This document shows positions 43,755 to 53,430 of a DNA stretch of 64,000 bases, piece after piece. Source of the stretch: Arion vulgaris (Eukaryota; Mollusca; Gastropoda; Stylommatophora; Arionidae). Made by a program: the position numbers and the translations under genes. The notes beneath the pieces are model-generated. The model worked only from the letters and a program-made list of their open reading frames with translations, was not told the DNA's origin and searched no databases. The stretch is taken from positions 54,342,616 to 54,406,615 of the forward strand of contig CM036756.1 in NCBI GenBank assembly GCA_020796225.1, read 5' to 3'. Position 1 is the stretch's first letter; every line of letters starts with the position of its first letter.

Positions 43755-43915
43755 CTGCTTCTTCTTCTTCTTCTTGCGGTCGTTCGCTATGAATTCAGGC
43801 GTAGTCAGTGCGCCTAGTATGGCTCTTCTGGCTGATTTTTGTATGAAGGCCTGTTCTCCTTATTATCAGTGTCCCTCGCCATACAGTCGTGTCTTCTCTA
43901 ACTTCAGAGGTGAGC
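43755..43915 (-). mobile_element. SINE-F copy
   Basis: (CTT)n then GCGGTCGTTCGCTATGAATTC, TCAGTGTCCCTCGCCATACAG and CTAACTTCAGAGGTGAGC. Confidence 0.78.
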
Positions 43916-44528
43916 AAATTAGTTGATGCCTTATGCTTCAAGGGGAGCCAAGAGAAGAAGAAAAAGAAGAAATTATATGTAGTGGACAAAAAAAGAAAGA
44001 AACACAAAATAGAGACAGATATAAAATAAAGTACACGTGGCTATATATAAAACAAAATAATAAACAAAAATACAAAACAATCATCTTGAAATGAAATAAC
44101 ACGCAATGTTAAAATCAAATATTTTTAAAAAAAAGATCTATGTAGGAAGGGAGGGGTGGATACAAAAACCACAATATGTTGGAAATATATGCTATTCTCT
44201 TAAAATGTATGAATGACGTCAAACATGTCGTCTGCAAACATTAAAACAGTGTAGTCGTTATTATACGATATTGCTGAGTACGGAAATATTTACGCAAACA
44301 GAAGGTCAAGGCTTCAATACTAGAGGTTACTGTGAATTTGAACTACAGATATAAACAACGTCAAATGAGTGTCCGTTTCTGTTATGTTCAAGCAATAAGA
44401 ACAATTCGTTACTTCTTCAACAGTTACTCGGTACTTTGTAAACCTTACTTAGCAATCGTTCTTCTTCTGCTCTTCCATCATTTATTTCTTTTTAGTAGTG
44501 TGGGGAGAGGGAGGAGGATCTTTGTGTG
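43916..44528. other. unassigned stretch
   Basis: A-rich DNA with no tandem repeat; a 72-codon frame at 44332 has no recognisable content. Confidence 0.35.
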
Positions 44529-44529
44529 T

Positions 44530-44828
44530 TTGTTCTTATGCACTCTGTAAGCTGTTATCTTAACAATGTTCTTATGCACTCTGTGTTTTATTTAACAATG
44601 TTCTTATGCACTCTGTAAGCTGTTATTTCTTAACAATGTTCTTATGCACTCTGTAAGCTGTTATTTCTTAACAATGTTCTTATGCACTCTGTAAGCTGTT
44701 ATTTCTTAACAATGTTCTTATGCACTCTGTAAGCTGTTATTTCTTAACAATGTTCTTATGCACTCTGTAATCTGTTATTTCTTAACAATGTTCTTATGCA
44801 CTCTGTAAGCTGTTATTTCTTAACAATG
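44530..44828. repeat. 38-bp minisatellite, about 8 copies
   Basis: The unit AACAATGTTCTTATGCACTC plus TGTAAGCTGTTATTTCTT; the first two units are shortened. The final AACAATGTTCTT runs into the (CTT)n tail of the adjacent minus-strand SINE-A. Confidence 0.95.
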
Positions 44829-45082
44829 TTCTTCTTCTTCGAGCGCTCCATATCGACCACTTGTTAACCTCTGTGTGATTTGTATGTCGTCTGAGCCTAA
44901 GAGCAATTGTGCGTTGTGCCAGTTATGCGGCTACAAGTAGGCCAGCACATCCGATTTCTGCGATGCTTTTATTTACTAGGGTAGTTTCCCTAGGTCCTAC
45001 ATCAGTAGCCTCTTACGGCATGCCTTGTAGGTGACAGTGGTACTATTTTTGCTCCCTTGAGAGCCCCGGCATCACACGGGCG
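44829..45082 (-). mobile_element. SINE-A copy
   Basis: Full-length minus copy from CTTCTTCTTCGAGCGCTCC to CATCACACGGGCG. Confidence 0.88.
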
Positions 45083-45084
45083 AA

Positions 45085-45345
45085 GAATGTTTGTGATGCA
45101 GTTGCTCCATCTTTTGCGTGGTCTTCCTATTGCTCTGTACTCTTTATACTTTTTCTGTGTGGCTCTCTGTGGTAGTCAATACCAGGGCATTCTTGTCAGG
45201 TGTCCAAACCATTTAATCTGCTGTTCTTTTATGAATTGCATGACTGGTTTCACATCCAGTCTTCTTCTGATTTCTTCATTTCTAATTTTGTCTCTTATTG
45301 TCACACCTGTAGCTCTTATAAGTGTAGCATCTCCAACATTTCTTC
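45085..45345 (-). mobile_element. LINE-P ORF2 C-terminal fragment
   Basis: The minus strand reads IRDKIRNEEIRRRLDVKPVM, FIKEQQIKWFGHLTRMPW, stop, then AIGRPRKRW: the WFGH..R...GRPRKRW block of RTE-like LINEs with one stop. Confidence 0.82.
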
Positions 45346-45346
45346 T

Positions 45347-45585
45347 CTCCTGGGCAGCGGCTTTTCAGCCTGCTCTTCTCGATTTTTGAACTGCTTTTTC
45401 GTGATAAAATTTAACACGGGACCTACGTTTTATCGTCCGTTTCCGATAGGACTAGGAACTCGATCTCACCTACACTGAGATCAGGGATCTCTAAAAATAT
45501 CCCGATGGCTCCATGAGAGAACGAACTGAGTACCGTCGGAACTAAAGGCGAGCACCTAACCTCTACACTCTAGAGACTCCCAATA
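45347..45585 (-). mobile_element. SINE-I, tRNA-headed
   Basis: The minus strand head reads GTCTCTAGAGTGTAGAGGTT, GTGCTCGCC. The body contains CTCATGGAGCCATCGGGATA and CGAGTTCCTAGTCCTATCGG. The 57298-57541 copy is collinear throughout. Confidence 0.72.
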
Positions 45586-46205
45586 GTGTACCATTGTGAC
45601 ACAACATAACATTCTGACAATTCGTTCGTTGCAGTCAACCTTCGATCTGGAAATAACACAGATGACCTAGTGGTAACAAAATAGCTATTACATTTATCTA
45701 AATTATAACACAATAGGTGTTCGAGTAACGAACAGTTATTATTCGCCTGTGTCATCTAGTAGTATTTATAGTGCTCGTAACAAGAGTTACAGACGGTATT
45801 GTATTTCGAGTGGGTATGTTGTTTGGAAACTTCTCGATTCAGCAAATAAACAAAATGTTTATAGAATTCCACACCGTCATAGAATTATACTGAATAATTT
45901 CTTATACGGTTCATTTGACATTTTTTCATTCTTTATCTTTCCCTTTAAGCACAGAATATATAAACTATTATGAACATGCCTGTCACAACTTTGTGTATTA
46001 TTTACTTTCTTCAAGCGTGGCATGTCGTAGATGACCCAGGTGAGGACACCATTAGCCAAATGTGAATACAATTGCAGCTTTTCCAAAAGGGGAAGAGTGG
46101 ATCCCGATAGATCGTAGCATGACCAACTAGCGTAACGTTATCATGACTATTTGAAGAGAATGTAGAGATTGGGGCAACCTGAAGACTGAACTCGCAATTA
46201 AGCAA
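45586..46205. other. unassigned stretch
   Basis: No family or coding assignment, though 46090-46205 may be upstream LINE-R sequence. Confidence 0.35.
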
Positions 46206-46560
46206 CTGATAGCAGATAATTCAAGTGATGATGGTGCTGTTTAAACAGATGGGTATGTGCATCTTGGTGAGACTTCATGCTGGGGCATATTGGCTAGCGA
46301 GCATGGTAGGGTTGTTACAGAACGAAGCGGAGCATACAACTACTTCCAGTATGAGGATGGAGGTTGCGCGCGCGACTGCTATCCTTCAGTAGCTCTCTGT
46401 GACTCCGTTTACTGGTGCCATTGTATCTGACTCTCAATCGATGCTTCGGAAGGTAAAAAATGATATTTTGCGAAATGCGTGGATCTACTGTTATGTGCAA
46501 AAGGGTGTTTGCGGTAATGATATAGCGGACAGTCTTGCATCAGAGAAAAGGTTGGAACAA
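46206..46560 (+). mobile_element. LINE-R RNase H fragment
   Basis: Frames read TDGYVHLGETSCWGILASEH, then GRVVTERSGAY, shift, AIVSDSQSMLRKVKNDILRN, shift, VCGNDIADSLASEKRLE. These are the ordered motifs of an RNase H1 domain (DGS, SDSQ, GN..AD) in a non-LTR retrotransposon. At least one frameshift, so inactive. Confidence 0.82.
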
Positions 46561-46564
46561 GACC

Positions 46565-46836
46565 GTGCTTGAACTTTATAGCGAAACATAGAATGAAGTG
46601 GTTTTGCCACTTAGTAAGAACGCGAACAGACCAAACTATCTATGAAGATTTCCACAACAGAATATCAGGAAGGAAGACCGATGAAAAGTGGATAGATAAC
46701 GTAGTTGAATTTCTGCCAGGGACTAAGAAAACCATGACACAAGTCACCAGAGAAGCGCAAGACAAATACATAAAACCACGACACTGGGTTAGCAACCCGG
46801 TAACTGTGTGCTGACAAAAGAAGAAGAAGGGACAGC
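46565..46836 (+). mobile_element. LINE-U 3' end ending in (GAA)n
   Basis: An 81-codon frame includes IAKHRMKWFCHLVRTR, EKWIDNVVEF and MTQVTREAQDKYI, then WVSNPVTVC and a stop. This is an RTE-like ORF2 C-terminus. The stop TGA is followed by CAAAAGAAGAAGAAGG, the tail type seen on SINE-A, -B and -F. This frame is open from 46569 to its stop. Confidence 0.82.
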
Positions 46837-47154
46837 CTTGCATCAACACCATTGATAGTCGAGGAGTTGAGGATAGATAATAGAGATGTTCTTCTGTCTC
46901 ATCTCGACCTCCTGTTAGATGAAAACATTAAAATTGATGTTGAATTCTTCCAGTTATTTATGGAGTTTATAGTTACACAAGTAGAACTCGATGATTGAGG
47001 TGCACAGTAAAGAGTGTGTTTAACCAACGAGCCACAGAAACTTTCACTACGTATACACATCGCCGAGATCTGTTTTGGGATACCGAGCTCTCATGGGTTT
47101 ACACAGAGTGATATAAAGTCGGTTCAATAATCAATCTTTCTTTCTTTCTTTTTT

Positions 47155-47400
47155 CTTCTGTGATCTAATCCTGTTTTGTCTCACAGTGTCTGGATAAAAA
47201 GAGATTTTATAGAAACTTGTGTGTGCGGTTCGTTCATGGTGTCTTTCAGTGCCTCTGTTATTTCTGTGATCCTTCGTTTGCGTGAACGATCTTTTGTTTT
47301 ATATCGTAACATTGACATGTGAGGCGCACTGTCATTTGGTAATTTGCTTGTGTTTCTAATCCATTTCCTCCTTCCTTTCGTTCGCTTGAAATAGTGTATA
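47155..47400 (-). mobile_element. LINE-P 3' end remnant
   Basis: CTGTTTTGTCTCACAGTGTC, GTGCCTCTGTTATTTCTGTG and AGGCGCACTGTCATTTGG follow the order of the 560-1440 copy, without array expansion. Confidence 0.6.
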
Positions 47401-47875
47401 TATATTCAATGTTGTTGTTTTTAGCTCACACAGAGGTCCGTGTAGTTTTCTGTCGAGTGTTTTTTTTCATTAGGATAGTGAGTTTACCTCAGTGTATCAT
47501 ATTCGGGGTAATCTTGAAGTATGTGCTCTGCAGTCTGATGTGCCTATCCACATGTACATGTGTCTGAATTGCCAATCTTGAATTTTGTATACATGTGGTT
47601 GCGGAGTCGATTCTGTCCTGTTCTAAGGCGCAGAATGACAACTTGTCCCAATCTGCTCATATTCTAGTAATCTTGTGTTGGTATTTGTAGCTTTCTGATT
47701 GATTCAATCATCGTTTTCTTTTGGCGGTAGGTTAACTGACACACCCGGTTGCTCTCCTGCAGCACTTTCCTTGACCAGTCAGTGTACTGTTTCATTTCCT
47801 GGTACTCCACAGTGTGACGGTATCTGATGTTTGTCTCGATAGAGATATTGGTGGTGCGTTCCTCTCTAGCCAATG
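47400..47875 (-). mobile_element. LINE-S C-terminal part
   Basis: The minus strand gives IETNIRYRHTVEYQEMKQYT and LQESNRVCQLTYRQKK, then ALEQDRLRNHMYTKFKIGNS, CTCG and HQTAEHILQDYP. This is the C-terminal zinc-knuckle block of Jockey-like ORF2 (TGHNRL..HM..K...., C.CG..QT.EH.LQ.CP). Frame changes separate the pieces. Confidence 0.8.
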
Positions 47876-48285
47876 TAATTACTTCGGTTTTGTATGTTCA
47901 TTTTCCTATTGTAGTCGTCGCATGTTAACTGAAGTCTGTTAATGTGTTATGACTATAAAATAAATAAATAAACATGACAATAATATAGATAGATACACAC
48001 ACACACACACTCGCACAAAAAGGTATGCGCACGAGTTTATATCACACACTGCAGCTGTCAAATGCTAGGTTGTAATCGAGTGTTTTCATTCTAAATAATT
48101 TATGCAACGTGCCAGCACGTTTTAGCGACATTAAGGTCAAAGTTAATAGAACATATGAAATCAACATATTAATCGGTTTATTTGTGCATAACATGCATGG
48201 GTCAAATATTTGTTTTCATCAGCCATTTGGGGATTTGATATGACGTACATTTTCTGTCTAATCTGTTGAATGATACTGAACACCA
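47876..48285. other. unassigned, with (CA)n
   Basis: (CA)n at about 47996-48010; otherwise no assignment. Confidence 0.45.
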
Positions 48286-48440
48286 ATGGGTCTTAAGATC
48301 ACTTCATTGCACTGAGTTATCCCTATATGACCCGGTCCCTATCAGCAGAAGTTGTGCGTCACCTGCGGAGAACATTGCACAAAACACGATCTCTGTAGCT
48401 CCGGCAACATTCCTACAACAATGGATCTGTAGGAGTTCAG
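48286..48440 (-). mobile_element. SINE-E body
   Basis: CACTTCATTGCACTGAG, GTGCGTCACCTGCGGAGAAC and GTAGCTCCGGCAACATTCC; the tRNA head is missing. Confidence 0.68.
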
Positions 48441-48569
48441 TGATGTCTGGCTCTGTTAAATCACTAATCAACTAAGTAACTAGTAAATTGCTTAAACAGT
48501 TAGGTAACTAATTAACTAGACTAGTAACTAATTAACAAACTAACTCACCAATTGACACTAACTAACCAG

Positions 48570-48800
48570 TTAACTAACTTATTAAATACAGCGTTAGGAC
48601 CGTATTTGTTATTAACTTTCGGTATAAACATGGATAGACGGTGGGTGGTCAACATCACACCGACCGTCTTTACTTTCCAGTGTTTTTCCTGGTACACAAT
48701 TGAGACTGTGTCGACCTGAGAGACGCTACGGTTAGAAAGGTATTCCATGTCTCTACTGTGTAATTGAACCCGTACCACGCACTTGAGTGGCGTAGTAAAC
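48570..48800 (-). mobile_element. SINE-C copy
   Basis: The reverse complement has GTACGGGTTCAATTACACAG (B box), ACCGTAGCGTCTCTCAGGTC, ACCAGGAAAAACACTGGAAA and GGTGTGATGTTGACCACCC. Confidence 0.78.
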
Positions 48801-48927
48801 AATTATTTGGTAGTAAAACAAATGCTTGACATGTACACGCTTGTATGTGAAACTCTTGGTAGACACAAACAGAGAAGAAATATCAGAAATACGATACCAG
48901 AACTATTTATGATAAGACTACAGGAGT

Positions 48928-49190
48928 GGCGAAACACGTAAGTACTTTAGTTTTACAAAATACACAAAACAGTGACGATATACAGCAACGTTTCGACCAG
49001 AAGGCCTTTATCAAGCAAACGTTCCTAATGAATGTCTCCGTATGTAATCGTCCATATGTAGTGGGTTTTTTTAATTCGTCACTCCTGTTGTATCGTTTGC
49101 TTGATAAAGGCCTTTTGGTCGAAACTTTGCAGTATATCGCCACTGTTTTTGTAAAACTAAAGTACTTTGTTCTTATGTGTTTCGCTACTT
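48928..49190. mobile_element. foldback element made of repeat G
   Basis: A left arm (48931-49020) and right arm (about 49096-49186) are inverted copies of repeat G. They share GCGAAACAC, AGTACTTTAGTTTTAC, TTTCGACCA and AAAGGCCTTTATCAAGC. The outside words GACTACAGGAGT at 48916-48927 and 49223-49234 may be a 12-bp TSD. The loop is about 70 bases. Confidence 0.75.
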
Positions 49191-49234
49191 TACTAAGTTT
49201 TACTGCAGTCTTCCCAATTATCGACTACAGGAGT

Positions 49235-49561
49235 CCGAACGTTAATAACTACTTTGTTTAATAATGTGCTTAGTCCAACATTTTTTTCGGTCCCAGGGTG
49301 TATCCAGATTAGTGAAAGTTTGTTTTAGTACTAAACCAGTTGAATATTTCTTCTATCATTACTTGGCTGTACCATGGCCTACCGGTAACATATGACTACA
49401 GCCGGCTGTGGTTGTTTTAAACTATGACCATTTTCTGGGTCAAGGTCTGTTCTCAATCAAGTCTTGCTTTCACCGAAACGCAAAATGCTTTTTACACGCG
49501 ACCACATCTGTTTGTAATAAATGTGTTTATTAGTGTTGTTTACTGAACTTAGCGTATATGT
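49235..49561. other. unassigned stretch
   Basis: No assignment. Confidence 0.3.
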
Positions 49562-49564
49562 GAA

Positions 49565-49803
49565 AAAATGAAAATCGTGCATATCCTAAAGGACGTAGCC
49601 ATCAGCCACAGTAAACGATTCGTTGATTTTCTAGGCACCCTTATACGTTCAGTAGTTTGCCATTGCTTTCTGAAGGGTGAGGTCTATTTTTACCTTTTGT
49701 AAAAATCCTACGTAAACGAATTTGCTTCCAAACTTGCACACCGTGGGGTTTGAACCGGTACGCTTGGGTTCGTGATGAAGCTCACTACCGCTTGAGCTAT
49801 ATG
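49565..49803 (-). mobile_element. SINE-J, complete minus copy
   Basis: The + strand ends with the tRNA-like head complement (GGTTTGAACCGGTACGC; GCTCACTACCGCTTGAGC). Body as at 24362. Confidence 0.85.
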
Positions 49804-49837
49804 TACATTCTATAATATTGGATTCAACGCAAGGAGT

Positions 49838-50346
49838 CGCCTGAGTGGTTACGGGGCCCAATTTCTTCTTTTCTTCTTTGCGTTCGTTCTTTACGACCAA
49901 TTTTAATCACTTTTGTGATATGTTTGATCTTTGCCAAGAACGTGTATACGTTGCACATTGCTTTGGTAGGCCCCTAAACACCATAGATTTCTACAAGTTT
50001 AGGACATGTGCATCCGATTTCAGCCAAACCTCCTTAGTCGCCGCTTACGACATGCATGGCATGGAACAGTGGTTCTATTTTACACCCCAAATTTGGGCCC
50101 CGGTAACCACTCGGGCGGGCCCATAATTTGGGATGTAAAGATTAGAACCACTGTTAACTGCCATGCAAGAGGCGACTAAGGAGGTTTGGCTGAAATCGGA
50201 TGCACGTGTCCTAAACATGTAGAAATCTATATGTTTAGGGGCCTTCCAAACCAATGTGCAACGTATACACGTTCTTGGCACAGATCAAACATATCACAGA
50301 GAGTGATTAAAATTGATCGTAAAGAACGAACTCATAGAAGAAGAAA
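49838..50346 (+). mobile_element. SINE-B host copy, split by an inverted SINE-B
   Basis: The + strand SINE-B head (49838-49864) is cut off and resumes at 50118-50346, ending in GAAGAAG. The whole is flanked by AACGCAAGGAGT at 49826-49837 and 50347-50358, a perfect 12-bp TSD. Confidence 0.92.
49865..50117 (-). mobile_element. SINE-B nested in antisense in SINE-B
   Basis: A complete minus-strand copy sits between GGCCCAATTT and GGCCCATAATTT of the host copy. These read as its own target duplication with small drift. Together the two copies form a long near-palindrome. Confidence 0.9.
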
Positions 50347-50594
50347 AACGCAAGGAGTTAATTCTTATTTTTCATGTTTGTTGGCATACACGTTCTGATA
50401 TAGCCCAAAAATCTTACCATTAGGCGGAAAGGGGTTTTAATCTCATATATAAGAAATAAAACAATATAGAGCATATGAAGGCGTCTGTTATAATACTGAA
50501 GAGATCATTGATGTTTTAAAATCACCACACGCTCTAATATTACTTTGCTCGCGTCCCGTGTGAAGCGATCGGGCCATTATTCTGTGATTCCTGA

Positions 50595-50806
50595 GCTGAA
50601 TATAGTTGAGATCGAGTTCCTAGGTTGAGATCGAGTTCCTAGGCTGAGATCGAGTTCCTAGGCTGAGATCAGTTCTAGGCTGAGATCGAGTTCCTAGGCT
50701 GAGATCGAGTTCCTAAGAGTTCCTAGGTTGAGATCGAGTTCCTAGGTTGAGATCGAGTTCCTAGGTTGAGATCGAGTTCCTAGGTTGAGATCGAGTTCCT
50801 AGGTTT
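50595..50806. repeat. 19-bp minisatellite, about 11 copies
   Basis: The unit GAGATCGAGTTCCTAGGTT (GGCTGAG in the left half, GGTTGAG in the right half); it contains a repeated AvrII-like CCTAGG word. Confidence 0.95.
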
Positions 50807-50810
50807 CATG

Positions 50811-51070
50811 TTTAAGTTGAGCACTTAAAACAACTTTTGAGATATATTAAAAATCGAAAAGACTATAAAAACTGTATCCCTGGTAAAAATACTAAATATC
50901 AGTTACAAAGATATAGTTACACAAAGTTTTCCACAACCCTAAACAATTATCTCGAAGATCGTTGCTAAAGAGTCGTTTACTGTCACTCAGATCTTCCTGT
51001 GTAAGAAAGAGATCGGAACACATAATTATTCACAGGACAGTGTCGTCTTCGTGGTAGAGAGAAAAGATAT
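50811..51070. other. unassigned stretch
   Basis: Contains CAGATCTTCCTGTGTAAGAA and AGAGATCGGAACACAT (50990-51022), also found inverted at about 57165-57195. This is a small shared repeat, possibly LINE-R C-terminus. Confidence 0.4.
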
Positions 51071-51193
51071 AGTAATTAACTTCTCATGGGTAGGGGTGAG
51101 CAAATGGACTTTTGGATGGCTGCTGCAGCGGAGGACAGAGCACGAATAGGAATGCCCAATGTGCCATGACTGCGATCGCATAACATAACGTAA
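51071..51193 (+). mobile_element. LINE-T 3' end
   Basis: One frame reads GEQMDFWMAAAAEDRARIGM, PNVP and a stop, then CGCATAACATAACGTAAC. Same segment as the 30416-30542 insert. Confidence 0.8.
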
Positions 51194-51336
51194 CTCGATC
51201 AATCAGTCCATCGATAATCCATATTCGAGGTGTGTTGGTCTGTAGCGACGAGATTGACATGTGAACTAAGATAGGTAACAAGACTAATGTATACGTTCAC
51301 GCCAAGCGGAGTTGCTACCCTTATCACAAATACATA

Positions 51337-51414
51337 CAGGGTGTTCAAGATAAAAGTAGCCTGATTGGCAAGTTTTGGTTTGTCAGTCGGGCTACTTTTA
51401 TCTTGAACACCCTG
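51337..51414. mobile_element. 78-bp palindromic MITE with TA TSD
   Basis: CAGGGTGTTCAAGATAAAAG (then TAGCC) is mirrored at the right end with a loop of under 30 bases; TA lies directly outside both ends. The TACAGGGTG terminus and TA target are typical of Tc1/mariner-type elements. Confidence 0.85.
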
Positions 51415-51454
51415 TATATTGCAAAATTTTGTTGATTTTACATTTTGTGGTTTT

Positions 51455-51680
51455 ATACATAGATTGTATTGTTTTTCTTTACATCATAGATAAACTAAGT
51501 AATTTACAAGACTTATTGTTCTTTTATTAGTAAACTTACAAGTACTGTCAAGTCTTATAGATTGTATTGTTCTTCTTTCCATCATAGATAAACTTACAAG
51601 TAACTGTTACAAGGTCTTATAGATTGTATTGTTCTTCTTTCCATCATAGATAAACTTACAAGTAACTGTTACAAGGCCTG
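51455..51680. repeat. about 70-bp repeat, 3 copies
   Basis: The unit ATTGTATTGTTCTTCTTTCC plus ATCATAGATAAACTTACAAGTAACTGTTACAAGGTCTTATAG; the first copy is diverged. Confidence 0.85.
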
Positions 51681-51929
51681 TTACTGCTATAGTAAAAAGG
51701 TTGAAGATCCACTCAAAACTTGTTATTTTTTCATTGCTAGAATATTGGTTAGTGGTTTTGTTACTGAAACGACCTCATAGCACTCCATAGGTGCTCAGTC
51801 TCCAACCCAGCCGATATAGAAGGGTATGCATACTGATGATTCTAGTGGCTCGCTGGCTGAACACACTCCTCTCTCTCACCACCTTATGCATCCTGTTCTA
51901 CTTGAAAAACGTTGAATTCCAAACTCCTA

Positions 51930-52310
51930 AAAATCACTGGATAGATTGAACATCAATTCTAGTGTCCTCATCCAACAGTAGGTCGCATAAGACAGAAGAG
52001 CATGCCCCTTATCCATCCTTAACTACCTGACAATCAATCCTTTTGATGCAAGAATGTCCGGTCTTTCATTGGTGTGAACAACTGCATGCATAGGACAGTA
52101 GATCCGTGTGAGCCTCTGGAGGTTGGAAACCTCTATAGACGACATCCACTCATACCGCTACCTACCATTCTGGATCTTCCGAAGCATAACCTGAGAGTCA
52201 GATACAACATCGGGCCCAGTCATTGGAGTACCAGAGATGCACTGGAGGGCAATATTAATAGTCTCAACTTCCATCCTCAAAGTGGAAGTAATTGATGATG
52301 TCTCTATCAA
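51930..52310 (-). mobile_element. LINE-R RNase H fragment
   Basis: The minus strand gives MEVETINIALQCIS, DVVSDSQVMLRKIQNG, RLTRIYCPMHAVV and NERPDILASKGLI: the RNase H order of LINE-R with decay. A more damaged paralogue lies at 53640-53925 in the second duplication unit. Confidence 0.7.
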
Positions 52311-52390
52311 TCAATCACGTATTATGTGATATAAAAAATACAGCATATCTCTCATTTTACAAACGATACCAAGAAATAACAATGATGACT

Positions 52391-52822
52391 AATACACCAT
52401 GTAAGTCACAAATTATTAATTATAATGTTTCTCTAATCATTGTTCCATAAAATGACCAATAGATTACAATTTAATAAAACAAAAATAGTTGCTCATGTAT
52501 AATTATCATAATCATAAATAATTATTCTAGATAAATCACAGATAAATAATTGTCTTGCTGATATCAACATAAACATTAGAATATTAACAATAGATTTACA
52601 CGCGAAATACACCATGTAAGTCACAAATTATTAATTATAATGTTTCTCTAATCATTGTTCCATAAAATGACCAATAGATTACAATTTAATAAAACAAAAA
52701 TAGTTGCTCATGTATAATTATCATAATCATAAATAATTATTCTAGATAAATCACAGATAAATAATTGTCTTGCTGATATCAACATAAACATTAGAATATT
52801 AACAATAGATATTCATTAAATC
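52391..52822. repeat. 216-bp tandem duplication
   Basis: Two almost identical copies start at TACACCATGTAAGTCAC (52393 and 52609). The second duplication unit at 54000-54170 has only one, so this event came after, or was lost in, the larger duplication. Confidence 0.93.
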
Positions 52823-52959
52823 ATTATGTGTTATATATATATATATATATAATGTCAGCCTGGTCCATTACTCCCTGCTTTGTACAGCAGCCATACCTGC
52901 AAGACTATCCACACATTCATTCCCCCTTACACCTGCATGTACACATGCTGATATTATAA

Positions 52960-53215
52960 ATTCCTTAAGAGAGAGAGGATGTGTACATGATTCACGTAAT
53001 ATCGGTGAATCTACAACACTAACCAGACTGCAGGAACTCAAAGTTAGGTGTGGTGTAGCTCGACAAGAACGCTATGCTGGCAGACAAAGAAGAATTGTAA
53101 ACCAACAAAGAACCGGTGTCGTTAGTCGCCACACGCTGATGGACATACTGAGGGAGAGATCGGAGCACTTATGGACTAATTGTTTGATAGTGTAGTGATG
53201 GTGATCCGACACAAA
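52960..53215 (+). mobile_element. LINE-R C-terminal fragment
   Basis: One frame reads LQELKVRCGVARQERYAGRQ, RRIVNQQRTGVVSRHT, then EHLWTNCLIV and a stop, parallel to the 19560-19743 C-terminus (INQHRTGVLLDAAGF). The paralogue at 54330-54480 is shortened. Confidence 0.65.
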
Positions 53216-53219
53216 CTAA

Positions 53220-53220
<1 letters not shown>

Positions 53221-53252
<32 letters not shown>
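53221..53252. repeat. (TA)n microsatellite
   Basis: About 14 TA steps followed by CACACA. Confidence 0.95.
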
Positions 53253-53257
<5 letters not shown>

Positions 53258-53304
53258 GTATAGGTTTAAAGCAATGCATATAATGTTGTCACTTAATAAA
53301 ATCA

Positions 53305-53430
53305 GAGGCGAAACACATAATAACAAAGTACTGTAGTTTTACAAAATACAAAAACTATACACATCAACGTTCCGACGAAAATGCCTTTATCAAGCAAACG
53401 ATACAACAGAAGTGATGAATTTCACAGCAC
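53305..53430 (+). repeat. dispersed repeat G copy
   Basis: GAGGCGAAACACATAATAAC, AGTACTGTAGTTTTAC and GCCTTTATCAAGCAAACG; same order as 33517-33640. Confidence 0.8.
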
